In this document: piece by piece, positions 16,796 to 24,921 of the stretch | Position numbering within the stretch: position 1 is the stretch's first letter | How the letters are laid out: every line of letters starts with the position of its first letter | NCBI RefSeq assembly: GCF_042678045.1 | Contig: NZ_JBHUDI010000003.1 | Location: 310,001-374,000 of the forward strand | Source of the DNA: Natrinema amylolyticus_A | Lineage (GTDB): Archaea > Halobacteriota > Halobacteria > Halobacteriales > Natrialbaceae | Direction of reading: 5' to 3' | DNA: 64,000 bases | The notes under the pieces: generated by a model | The model's database searches: none | Told to the model about the DNA's origin: nothing | What the model saw: the letters and a program-made list of their open reading frames with translations, nothing else | Program-made: the position numbers and the translations under genes

Positions 16796-18322
16796 ATGGC
16801 CCTGTCAGATTTCGTCGCCGCTGTCGTCGCCGTCCTCCGTCGTCGCCCGTCGGATCTCCTGCCCCTGTACCTCCTCGGTATCGCGATCCCTGCGATCGTC
16901 CGCGCCGTCCCGTTTCTCGCACTCGGCGTCGCCTACCTGCAGCTCGCGGCGACCGGTCGGCTCGAGACGATCCATACCCACCTGGCCGACATCGAATCGC
17001 CACCGGACCCCAACGCCGAGCCCGAGGCGTTCGAGGCGTGGGCCAGCGGCCTCGAGCCGATCCTCGACCAGCTCGTGACGCCACCGTTGCTCGCCCTCGC
17101 TGGCGTCTCGGTCGTCGTGAGTGTCTTGCTGTTTGCGGTGCTGTCGGCCACTGTCGCCGCGGGCCAGCTCTCGGCCTGTTACGGTCGGCTCCGTGGGACT
17201 CGCGGGCTCCACACCGGGATCGACGGCGCGTTCCGCTTCTGGCTCCGATTTCTCGGGCTGTTCATCCTCGAGTTGGTGTGCTGGGCGGTCATCCTCGGGA
17301 CCGTCGGCATCGCCACGGCGCTGTTCGCCGGCGGCATCTCGTTTGCGGCCGGTTCGGGGGCCGTCGCGATCCCCGTCGTTCTGCTGGGCGCGTTCGTCGC
17401 GTTCCTCGGTCTGCTCGTCGTTCGTGCCCTCTTCGCGCTCGCGCCGGTCGCGATCGTCGTCGACGACGCGGGCGTGTTTGCCTCGCTGCGGAACGTTCTC
17501 GGGTTCGTTCGCTCGCAGCCGGTCGAAGCGGCGTTTTATTACGTGATCGCGATCGGCGTGCTCGTCGGTCTCTCGACTGTCACGGGACTGTTCTCGCTCG
17601 TCGATGTCGTCACCGTCGGCTCGCTGCTCTCCGCGCTGGTCGTCATGCCGGCGCTGGACCTGCTGAAGACCGCCATCTACTGTGGCTATCGTGGACGACT
17701 ACGCCCACCGGAGCCACCGACGCGATCGCTTCGCGACGGAGTCCGGGCCGGCCTCCGTCGTGGCTGGCAAGAACTGATCGCGTTCGTCCGGGCGCACCCG
17801 GGAACCCACGTGTTCGCCGCTGGCCTCGGCCTCTTCGGGTTCTGGATGGGGTGGATTGCCGCCGATCCCTTCGTCGGCACGTTCGAAGCGTCGATCGCGG
17901 CCCGTCTCGAGGGGGAGTTCCCGCCGACGATGGCGGCGAACCTGTTTGGCAACAACTGGCTGGTCGCGCTCACGACGGCATACGCCGGGGCTGCGTTCGC
18001 TATTCCGGCGGTCGTTTCGTTGCTGTTCAACGGCGTCAGTCTCGGCGTCTTCGCCCGGTTTGAAGTCGATCCGCTCGAACTCGCCGCGTTCGTCCTCCCA
18101 CACGGCATCCTCGAGATCCCGGCGATCCTGATCGCAGGCGCACTCGGCATCTCAGTCGGCGTCACCGCCTGGCGGACGTGGCAGGGCCGTGTCGAGCGGC
18201 CCGAACTCGCAGACGCGCTCGAGCGGGCGTTCTGGGTGCTGGTCGGCGTCGGTATCTTGCTCGCGGTCGCTGCCGTCCTCGAGGGCTTTGTCAGTCCGTA
18301 CTACTACCGGCTGTTCCTCTAG
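16796..18322 (+). CDS. Membrane protein with C-terminal SpoIIM (stage II sporulation protein M-like) domain
   Basis: 508 residues with roughly ten or more transmembrane helices. The C-terminal 170 residues match SpoIIM/DUF95: NNWLVALTTAYAGAAFAIPAV, then FNGVSLGVFARFE and LPHGILEIPAILIAGALG. The N-terminal part (about 1-300) resembles haloarchaeal integral membrane domains with repeated long hydrophobic segments and a polar loop at 48-75. Archaeal SpoIIM proteins are linked to membrane remodelling, but no role is proven. It ends 16 bases before an insertion-element remnant. Confidence 0.82.
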   Translation: MALSDFVAAVVAVLRRRPSDLLPLYLLGIAIPAIVRAVPFLALGVAYLQLAATGRLETIHTHLADIESPPDPNAEPEAFEAWASGLEPILDQLVTPPLLALAGVSVVVSVLLFAVLSATVAAGQLSACYGRLRGTRGLHTGIDGAFRFWLRFLGLFILELVCWAVILGTVGIATALFAGGISFAAGSGAVAIPVVLLGAFVAFLGLLVVRALFALAPVAIVVDDAGVFASLRNVLGFVRSQPVEAAFYYVIAIGVLVGLSTVTGLFSLVDVVTVGSLLSALVVMPALDLLKTAIYCGYRGRLRPPEPPTRSLRDGVRAGLRRGWQELIAFVRAHPGTHVFAAGLGLFGFWMGWIAADPFVGTFEASIAARLEGEFPPTMAANLFGNNWLVALTTAYAGAAFAIPAVVSLLFNGVSLGVFARFEVDPLELAAFVLPHGILEIPAILIAGALGISVGVTAWRTWQGRVERPELADALERAFWVLVGVGILLAVAAVLEGFVSPYYYRLFL

Positions 18323-18337
18323 TGGGGACTACCTGTG

Positions 18338-18615
18338 ACAGCGAGAGAGTCCCCGCCCTTCCCGTGAGGCGAGAGTGTTCCGACACTCGTTCCTAGAGGG
18401 GCAGACGAGCAACACAGTCAGGCCGATGGCACGGCCCGTGCGGTTCCAGTGGGACGACCACGACTGGTCGGAGTCACCACGCTCTCACCGTCTCAACGAA
18501 CAGCGCACAGATCCGAGTACCGTCCAGCGTCACGGGAATGTTGCCTCCGGGGAGACGTAGACCGGCTGAGACTTCCACGGAGGAAACCGCGTCGTTTACG
18601 GCGCGGAGGATGTCA
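18338..18615 (+). mobile_element. MITE-like, tnpB-less relative of the IS1341-type element
   Basis: A 278-base segment with both ends of the element at 2649-4139: left ACAGCGAGAGAGTCCC (one difference) and right CGTTTACGGCGCGGAGGATG with TCA (23 of 23 identical). The inside has no functional gene. The last three bases form the stop codon of the MFS gene on the opposite strand. Such a short derivative could be moved in trans by a TnpA elsewhere. Confidence 0.7.
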
Positions 18616-19989
18616 TCGATAGGCTTCGAACTCCTCGCCGAACAGGAGGAAATACGCAGTGCCGACGAGGCCGATTCCCGTCGCTATCGTGAAGGCGGCG
18701 ACCGGATCGCCGTCGAACACCTGCGTGCCGGTTAGCGGGTTCGAGACACCGTCCCAGAGCAGGCCACCGAGCGCAGCGCTCGGGATGACGACCACGTTCC
18801 GCAGAAGGTAGTACGCGCCAGTCACCCGGCCGCCGGTACCCTGTTCGGCGGGGCCAACGATCAGCGCCTTGTGGGCTGGCAAGCCTGCGAACCGAAGCCC
18901 CGAGAAGGCAAAGAGGACCGCGAGGACGGCCGGATCGGCGGGCGCGTTGATCAACAGGATCGGAAAGACCGCATAGACCACGAACCCGAGCGCGACGACC
19001 GGCTTCAGCCCGATGCGTTCGGCGGCCTTCGCGACCGGAATCATCGTCAGCAGAGCGACCACCATCTCGAGCCCGAGTAGAAGTCCGAAGTATGACTGCG
19101 GCGAGAGCTCGATCGCGCCGACGATCGGCAGGGAGACGGCGAGCCCGACCTCGAGAAACCGGGTGACGACGATCACGAAGAAGACGTAGACCATCCCGTT
19201 GGCGAAGCGAACCAGCGTATCGCCGATCAGCAGGGGTCGGAGTTCAGCGGGCATCGCACGGAGGTCGGCCAGCAACTGGGAGACGCCCTCGAACTCCGTG
19301 CCGATATCGTCCGCGTCGGGCCTGTAGCGGACGTGCTGGACGACGGTCCCGACGACGCCGAAGACGACGGACACCAGCAGGATCAGCTGAAAGGCGGTGA
19401 CGATCTCCCCGTCGCTCGAGCCGAACGGATAGAACAGCGCGGCGGCGACCAGCGGCCCGACGAGAAAGGCGCTTCGACGGAACGTCTCGGTGCTCGCGAA
19501 GCCAGCAGCCAGCTGTGAGGGTGGAACCGCCTGCTTGACGATGGCGAACGTCGCCCCGAGCCCGAACGATTTCCAGGCCTGTGCCAGCAGCAAGCCGAGA
19601 AAGATCGCGACGATCGCAAGCGAGGTCGGGCCAACGGTCACGTCCGCGAGCGCGGGCGCAACGAGCCAGATCCCGAACCCGAGCGTCGAGCAGAGCCCGA
19701 ACGCTGTCAGGGCGTACCGCGATCCGATCCGATCCGAGATTGCCCCACCCGGATAGGGATAGATGGCACTGATGACGTTCCCGACCGTGCCGAAGAGGCC
19801 GACGACGAACACGGAGGCTCCAAGCGCCGACATGTACTCGGCCATGTACCGGTTCGTCATCTGGAAGCCGAGACTAAAGGCGAACATCGCCAGCGAGAGG
19901 ACGAGCACGTCCCGCTCGAGCGCGAAAAACTGCCGAAACGCGTCCAGTGGATTAGCCTGCCCGTCTGCGGGCTCCTGCTCGAGGCTCAT
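18613..19989 (-). CDS. Major facilitator superfamily transporter
   Basis: A 458-residue, 12-helix transporter. It starts MSLEQEPADGQANPLDAFRQFFALERDVLVLSL. A loop 2-3 motif PGGAISDRIGSRYAL (about 78-92) and a second-half equivalent AKAAERIGLKPVVALG mark it as MFS. The pattern of DALRQF-type N-terminus resembles multidrug efflux relatives, but the substrate is unknown. Its stop codon is provided by the right end of the element at 18338-18615, so the last residues may have been altered by insertion. Confidence 0.88.
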   Translation of the reverse strand: MSLEQEPADGQANPLDAFRQFFALERDVLVLSLAMFAFSLGFQMTNRYMAEYMSALGASVFVVGLFGTVGNVISAIYPYPGGAISDRIGSRYALTAFGLCSTLGFGIWLVAPALADVTVGPTSLAIVAIFLGLLLAQAWKSFGLGATFAIVKQAVPPSQLAAGFASTETFRRSAFLVGPLVAAALFYPFGSSDGEIVTAFQLILLVSVVFGVVGTVVQHVRYRPDADDIGTEFEGVSQLLADLRAMPAELRPLLIGDTLVRFANGMVYVFFVIVVTRFLEVGLAVSLPIVGAIELSPQSYFGLLLGLEMVVALLTMIPVAKAAERIGLKPVVALGFVVYAVFPILLINAPADPAVLAVLFAFSGLRFAGLPAHKALIVGPAEQGTGGRVTGAYYLLRNVVVIPSAALGGLLWDGVSNPLTGTQVFDGDPVAAFTIATGIGLVGTAYFLLFGEEFEAYR

Positions 19990-20110
19990 AGCCGCTGCTT
20001 TGCAGTCCAGCGGCTTGAAACGTCTCCGTCAAGCGGGCTCGTTCGTCGATGCCAACGGCGGAATACGAGAAAGGGAAGGGCTCATTAGCAAGTAGTGTGA
20101 GTTTCAGCAC

Positions 20111-20800
20111 ATGGCATCGTGGAAACGGGACTTCGCCAGCGGGCTCGTCGTCCTCGGTCCCATTCTCGTCACGCTCTACGCTATCTATTGGCTCTACGGA
20201 CTTGTCGCCGGTCTGACTCCCGGGCTGATTCTCAGCGCTGACGCGCTCGAGCCGCTCATTTCGGGCACGAGCGCACAGGCCGAGCAAACACGCGAGCAGG
20301 TGGCCCAGTTCCTCCGCGTGATCGTCGCGCTGACCGTGTTCGTCATTCTGACGTTTTCGGTCGGCTACCTCATGCGGACGACCGTCGGCGGGCTAGTCGA
20401 ACGGCTCGTCGACAATATTGCGAACCGGGTGCCCGTGATCCGGGTCGTTTACAACGCCTCGAAGATGGCCGCCGAGACGGCCTTCGGCGAGCAGGAATCC
20501 CTCCAGAAGCCAGTCAAGATCGAAACCTGGGAGGGGCTTCGGATGACCGCGTTCAAAACCGGCAAGATGACCAACGACGGTCGCGAAGTCCTGTTTCTGC
20601 CGACCTCTCCAAACATTACGACGGGCTACGTCGTCGAAGTCGAACCGGACGAGATTACGGAACTCGACGAGGACGTCGAGGACGCGCTGACGCGCGTGTT
20701 GAGCGCTGGATTCGGTGACGCGAACCACCGCGGCATGGACGCCGGCATCTCGATCGACGTCATCGACGAAGCGAAAACGGGCAAGAGCGATGATGACTAA
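20111..20800 (+). CDS. DUF502 family membrane protein
   Basis: A 229-residue protein with two transmembrane helices (about 12-35 and 65-90): KRDFASGLVVLGPILVTLYAIYWL, then VIVALTVFVILTFSVGYLMRTTVG. It goes on with the family's NRVPVIRVVYNASKMAAETAF and a C-terminal soluble beta domain (LPTSPNITTGYVVEVEPDEI). The DUF502 family is widespread in bacteria and haloarchaea without known function. It is a single-gene unit followed by a hairpin-rich gap. Confidence 0.88.
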   Translation: MASWKRDFASGLVVLGPILVTLYAIYWLYGLVAGLTPGLILSADALEPLISGTSAQAEQTREQVAQFLRVIVALTVFVILTFSVGYLMRTTVGGLVERLVDNIANRVPVIRVVYNASKMAAETAFGEQESLQKPVKIETWEGLRMTAFKTGKMTNDGREVLFLPTSPNITTGYVVEVEPDEITELDEDVEDALTRVLSAGFGDANHRGMDAGISIDVIDEAKTGKSDDD

Positions 20801-21209
20801 CGACCTTTTGCACTGTCGTTCGAAAGACACTTTGTGTCTTTCGTGATGACGAAACGCCGGAGGCGTTTCGAACCACAGTCTATCGCGTTGACGGCAGCAG
20901 AGCTGCCGCACAGCGCGATGTCCCTCGGCAAAATATCGAGAGAGCGAAGCTCTCTCGGACCTCGCGGGAGCTTCGNNNNNNNNNNNNNNNNNNNNNNNNN
21001 NNNNNNGCTCGTCGGCCCGCTCACTCCCTGCGATCGTTCGCGGTCAGTTTCTGTGAATGGCCTGCCCTTCCCCGAGTCGCGCGACTCTCGCAGCTGCTCG
21101 AGCCGCACTCCTGGTCACAGCAATCACACGTTCGAAGACGGGAACAGAACACAATTCGGTCGGTCGGCTCGTCTCGAGCCCGATACTGGTGTCGATCGCG
21201 GGGAATCGA
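20801..21209. other. Gene-free region with hairpin chain and assembly gap
   Basis: No gene is supported. Four perfect hairpins with 3-base loops lie at 20821-20843, 20850-20870, 20892-20908 and 20937-20957. An assembly gap of 31 N follows (20976-21006); the true missing length is unknown. The rest (21007-21209) shows nothing recognisable. Any open frame across the N run is not real evidence of a gene. Confidence 0.7.
20821..20957. repeat. Chain of four perfect inverted repeats
   Basis: Stems: CGAAAGACAC-TTT-GTGTCTTTCG (10 bp), CGAAACGCC-GGA-GGCGTTTCG (9 bp), CGGCAGC-AGA-GCTGCCG (7 bp, enclosed by a further ATCGCG/CGCGAT pair), and CGAGAGAGC-GAA-GCTCTCTCG (9 bp). The stems differ in sequence but share the same design. 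Confidence 0.8.
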
Positions 21210-22148
21210 TTACTCGAGGTCGACGAACTCGAACCAGTCGGCGTACTCGTCGGGGGCTTCCTCGACGATCTCGAAGAATTTCTGCTGGAGTTCCTCGGTG
21301 ACGGGGCCACGGGAGCCATCGCCGATGACGACGTTGTCGACCTTCCGGATCGGGGTGACTTCGGCCGCGGAGCCGGTGAAGAACAGCTCGTCGGCGGTGT
21401 TGAGTTCGCCACGCGAGATGGAGACGTCGTCGTGGACGGTGTAGCCCAGTTCCTCGGCGATCGTGATCACGGAGTCACGGGTAATGCCGTCGAGGATCGA
21501 CTCCGAGAGCCCGGGCGTGTAGATCTCGTCGTCGCGCACGAGGAAGACGTTCTCGCCGGGGCCTTCGGCGACGTTACCTTCCTTGTTGAGGACGAGCGCT
21601 TCGGCGTAGCCGTTGCGGCGGGCTTCCTCACCGGCGAGCATGCTGTTGACGTAGAGACCGGTCGTCTTGGCGTTGGTCGGAATCTGGCTCGAGGCGTGTT
21701 TTCGCCACGAGGAGATCATCACGTCGATGCCGTTCTCGAGGGCGTCCTCGCCGAGGTAGGCACCCCACGGCCAGACCGCGATGGCAGTTCGAGTGGGGCA
21801 GTCCTTGGGGCTCACACCGAGGGAATTGTAGCCGTAGTAGGCGATCGGGCGAACGTAACAGGAGGGTAGCTCCTGGCGCTGAATGAGTTCCTTGGTCGCC
21901 TCGGTAAGTTCCTCCTTCGTGAACTCGATGTCCATCTCGTAGGGCTTTGCGGACTGGAACAGCCGCTCTAAGTGTTCCTCCCAGCGGAACAGCGCGGGGC
22001 CCTTTTCGGTTTCATAACAGCGCGCACCCTCGAAGACGCCCGACCCGTAGTGGAGGCCGTGCGTGAGGACGTGGACCTGCGCGTCGTCCCAGTCGACGAA
22101 TTCGCCGTCCATCCAGATCGTATCGACGTCCATCTCGTCGAATCCCAT
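21210..22148 (-). CDS. ilvE: Branched-chain amino acid aminotransferase
   Basis: 312 residues from ATG 22148 (MGFDEMDVDTIWMDGEFVDW); the frame is open upstream but this is the family start. A fold-type IV PLP enzyme that transfers amino groups between glutamate and branched-chain keto acids. Seen: HVLTHGLHYGSGVFEGARCYET (27-48), the PLP lysine Lys161 in NAKTTGLYVNSML, EGPGENVFLVRDDEIYTP and ELFFTGSAAEVTPI. The length and motifs are normal. It seems to be monocistronic. Confidence 0.96.
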   Translation of the reverse strand: MGFDEMDVDTIWMDGEFVDWDDAQVHVLTHGLHYGSGVFEGARCYETEKGPALFRWEEHLERLFQSAKPYEMDIEFTKEELTEATKELIQRQELPSCYVRPIAYYGYNSLGVSPKDCPTRTAIAVWPWGAYLGEDALENGIDVMISSWRKHASSQIPTNAKTTGLYVNSMLAGEEARRNGYAEALVLNKEGNVAEGPGENVFLVRDDEIYTPGLSESILDGITRDSVITIAEELGYTVHDDVSISRGELNTADELFFTGSAAEVTPIRKVDNVVIGDGSRGPVTEELQQKFFEIVEEAPDEYADWFEFVDLE

Positions 22149-22254
22149 GATCAGAACTGTTGAAAGCCCCCGTACTAAGTGTTCGCGGTTTGTGGCTGTA
22201 CGCCGGCTAACGGGTCGATTCGGCCGCGCCTCGATCGGTCCGTCTGATCGAGTG

Positions 22255-22980
22255 CTATTGCCGCGCGGCGTCCCTGAGCCGCTCGAGGACGTCTCGGCCC
22301 TCGAGGTAGGCGAAGCCGTTGCGATCGGCGTAGGCGCGGGCGTCGGCAGGCGAGAGTGCCTCACCGGTGTCGTCGTCGAGCATCTCACAGACGACGACGG
22401 CGGGCGAGCGGTCGGCCGCGTCGGCGAGTGCGAGTCCGAGTTCGGTGTGGCCCTCGCGCTGGGCGAGCAGGTCGGGGGCGCCTTTCAGCAGGTGGACGTG
22501 GCCCGGGACCCGGAACTCGTTGGCAAAGTCCGTCGTCTCGGGCGTGGCGGCGGCCTCGCCGAGCGCCTGGATGGTCGTCGACCGGTCCTCGTCGGTGATC
22601 CCGGTGTAGGTGTCGCGGTGGTTGACCGTCAGCGAGAACGACGAGCGGTCGTCGTAGCCGAGTTCGTGGTCGGCCGTCGCGGGGTGGTCGATCGCCTCCG
22701 AGTAGAAGGGGAGATCGAACGCCTCCGCGACGTCGTGGCCCAGTGCAACGCAGACGAGCCCGCCCGCGTCGTTGCGAAGGCGGGCGACGGCGTCGGGCGT
22801 GACGGCGTCGGCGTGATAGATCAGGTCCGTCTCTCCCTCGCGGTCGGCCGCGTCGTGGACGAGGATCGGCTCGCCCGCCCGCAGCGACTCGAGTGCGTGA
22901 TCGAACGCGCTCGAGGCCACGTCCGTCCCGGCGTTTGCGACCCCGTCGGCGTTCGACCGCGGGCCGGCCTGGCCGGTCAT
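22255..22980 (-). CDS. ribB: 3,4-dihydroxy-2-butanone 4-phosphate synthase
   Basis: A 241-residue enzyme that turns ribulose 5-phosphate into the four-carbon unit of riboflavin. Motifs: VHDAADREGETDL (about 41-53) with the metal-binding acidic cluster, NDAGGLVCVAL, TGITDEDRSTTI, VPGHVHLLKG and QREGHTELGLAL. Its ATG overlaps the stop of ribK by the ATGA arrangement, so the two are translated together. There is no GTP cyclohydrolase II fusion, as usual in archaea. Confidence 0.96.
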   Translation of the reverse strand: MTGQAGPRSNADGVANAGTDVASSAFDHALESLRAGEPILVHDAADREGETDLIYHADAVTPDAVARLRNDAGGLVCVALGHDVAEAFDLPFYSEAIDHPATADHELGYDDRSSFSLTVNHRDTYTGITDEDRSTTIQALGEAAATPETTDFANEFRVPGHVHLLKGAPDLLAQREGHTELGLALADAADRSPAVVVCEMLDDDTGEALSPADARAYADRNGFAYLEGRDVLERLRDAARQ

Positions 22981-23684
22981 TCGCGATCACCCACCGAGAC
23001 GGTGACGTGATCGCCGTCTTCGAGTCCGAGTTCCTCGCGGAGCTTGTCGGGGGCGATGACCTCGAGTTGATCGTCGTCGTGGTGGGTGCGTTCGGGCGCA
23101 ATGGTGTGAGCGTCGTCGTAGACCTCGCCGTCGGCGGTTTCGATCATCGCGGGGTAACAGACGGCGGGGCCGTAGGTTCGCTCCTCGGACTCCCAGCCGT
23201 CGATGGGGACGGGCTCGAGCGAGGCCATGGCGCTGCGTCGGCGGACACTGTCCTCACGGAGGTCGACGTTCAACGTGCCGGGGAACGGCTCGTAGCCCAG
23301 TCGCTCCTCGAACTGGCGCTGATACCCCGATAGCGAGATGTAGTGGCGGCCCTCGCCCATACCGCTGGTGACGGTACCCTCGAGTGCGACCTGTGCGTCC
23401 GTCTCGAAGATGCGACGGTAGTCCTCGTACTCGGCACGTAACGTGCGCTCGCCGGTCTCCGTCACCTGGACCCACTGGCCGTCGCTGACGGTATCGCGCT
23501 CGAGCAAGTCGGCGCTCTCGAGGCGCTGGAGGCGCCGCGAGGCGGTCTGGTTCGACGCGTCGAGGCGGTCGGCGAGGTGAGAACAGGAAATCTTGACGTC
23601 GCCCTCGAGTCCACCCTCGAGTGCGAGGAGTTTGAGCACGGCCAGTTCGTCGTGCCCAACGGCGGACTCCGCTATCACTGACAT
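22977..23684 (-). CDS. ribK: CTP-dependent riboflavin kinase with N-terminal regulator domain (RbkR type)
   Basis: 235 residues from ATG 23684. Residues 1-90 form a winged helix (LKLLALEGGLEGDVKISCSHLADRLDASNQTASRRLQRLE). About 100-235 is the archaeal DUF120 kinase, which makes FMN using CTP: GRHYISLSGYQRQFEERLGYEPFPGTLNV. Fusions of this type (RbkR) are known to regulate archaeal riboflavin genes, so it probably controls its own operon with ribB. A TATA-like CCTAAAAG (23707-23714, read on the minus strand) sits about 26 bases upstream, consistent with a leaderless message. Confidence 0.94.
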   Translation of the reverse strand: MSVIAESAVGHDELAVLKLLALEGGLEGDVKISCSHLADRLDASNQTASRRLQRLESADLLERDTVSDGQWVQVTETGERTLRAEYEDYRRIFETDAQVALEGTVTSGMGEGRHYISLSGYQRQFEERLGYEPFPGTLNVDLREDSVRRRSAMASLEPVPIDGWESEERTYGPAVCYPAMIETADGEVYDDAHTIAPERTHHDDDQLEVIAPDKLREELGLEDGDHVTVSVGDRE

Positions 23685-23706
23685 ACACGCACCTATACCG
23701 TAGTCC

Positions 23707-23714
23707 CCTAAAAG
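23707..23714 (-). promoter_or_regulatory. TATA box of the ribK-ribB operon
   Basis: Reads CTTTTAGG on the minus strand, centred about 26 bases before the ribK ATG. The transcript would start at the ATG. If ribK is a self-regulating RbkR, its operator should overlap 23685-23730. Confidence 0.5.
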
Positions 23715-23881
23715 CATATCGAATGTGGAACGCATAACGAAAATGTGACGGCGTTCCGAGCGGGGATCGCGTACGTGGATGTCTCGAGGCGAGTGGAAAA
23801 AAGCCACCGGTCGGTGTGTCTCGTTCACAGCTGATCTACGGTCGGCCCGACCTATTTGGCAGTCTGTCACGAAGGTCCCCC

Positions 23882-24844
23882 ATGGCGATAGCGTCCCCAC
23901 TCGTCGCTGTGGTGGCGTTCCTCGTCGGGGTCGCGCTGATCGTATACAGCGCCGAAGAACTCGTCGAAAGCATTACGAAAGCCGCAGCGGTGACGGGGTT
24001 GTCGACGTTCGTTCTCGCGATCTTCTTTGCGGGACTGGACCTCGAAAACTGGGCGTTCGGCGTCGCGTCGATACTCGGTGACCTGCCGGGCGTCGCGATC
24101 GGCTCCGCGCTGGGGTCCGGACTCTTCCTCGTCGGGGTTGCAGTCGCGGTCGGCGGGCTCGTCACGCCGTTCGAACCGACGATCGACCGCGACTATCTGC
24201 TCTTGTTGCTCGCCTCGCCGCTCGTGTTGCTTGCGTTCATCGTCGACGGTACCGTCTCTCGGCTGGACGGATTCGCACTCCTCGTCTACTTCGGGCTCGT
24301 CCTCGGCTACATCTATCGCGAAGAGCGCCGCGGGAGAGAGACCTTCCGGGACGAAGAGGCCGAAGAGGCGCTCGAGGAGATCGACACCGAGGGCCGCGGA
24401 TCGCTGTACTACCTCGGGCTGTCGGCGCTGTTCGTCGTCGGCATCGTGGTCGGCTCCGAACTCGCCGTCCGGGGCGCACGCGGGACCGTCACCGCGTTCG
24501 GCCTGAATCAAACGGTGTTCGGAATGACGGTCGTCGGGGCCGCGATGTCACTCGAGGAGGTGACGCTGGTCGTGGCCCCGATCCGCGAGGGACGACCGAG
24601 CATCGCCGTCGGCAACATCGTCGGCAGCCTGATCTTTTTCGCCACCGGAAACGTCGGCCTCCTCGCCGTCACGCGCGGATTTGCGCTCGAGCCCACCGTC
24701 CTGACGTTTTACTGGCCGGCGTTTTTTGTGTCGACGGTCGCCATCGGTCTGTTTCTCTCTCGTGGCCGGATCAAACGTCTCGAGGCGGCCGTCCTCTCGC
24801 TTCTCTATGCGGGCTACTGGATCGGCAGTTATCTCGTTCTGTGA
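23882..24844 (+). CDS. Sodium/calcium exchanger family membrane protein
   Basis: 320 residues from ATG 23882; ten to eleven transmembrane helices in two inverted halves typical of the CaCA superfamily. The two alpha repeats can be seen: GLSTFVLAIFFAGLDLENW...GSALGSGLFLVG (about 40-86) and GLNQTVFGMTVVGAAMSLEEVTLVVAPI...GNIVGSLIFFATGN (about 205-260). The latter has the acidic residues that hold the cation. A cytosolic acidic loop lies at about 140-170. The transported ion (Ca2+ or another) is not settled by the sequence. Confidence 0.9.
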   Translation: MAIASPLVAVVAFLVGVALIVYSAEELVESITKAAAVTGLSTFVLAIFFAGLDLENWAFGVASILGDLPGVAIGSALGSGLFLVGVAVAVGGLVTPFEPTIDRDYLLLLLASPLVLLAFIVDGTVSRLDGFALLVYFGLVLGYIYREERRGRETFRDEEAEEALEEIDTEGRGSLYYLGLSALFVVGIVVGSELAVRGARGTVTAFGLNQTVFGMTVVGAAMSLEEVTLVVAPIREGRPSIAVGNIVGSLIFFATGNVGLLAVTRGFALEPTVLTFYWPAFFVSTVAIGLFLSRGRIKRLEAAVLSLLYAGYWIGSYLVL

Positions 24845-24921
24845 GGCGAGGGACGCGTATCCGTTCCGTGTGCGGCCAGCAACCAGCAGCCGCGCGTATG
24901 ATATTTCCGCGTCGACGACAC

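Noticed and set aside
16777..18063. 428-codon plus-strand frame overlapping the SpoIIM gene
   Set aside because: Arginine and proline rich shadow frame. The frame from 16796 has clear membrane helices and SpoIIM motifs.
20834..21301. Open frames across the run of N
   Set aside because: They are formed by unknown bases read as X. No protein can be inferred across an assembly gap.
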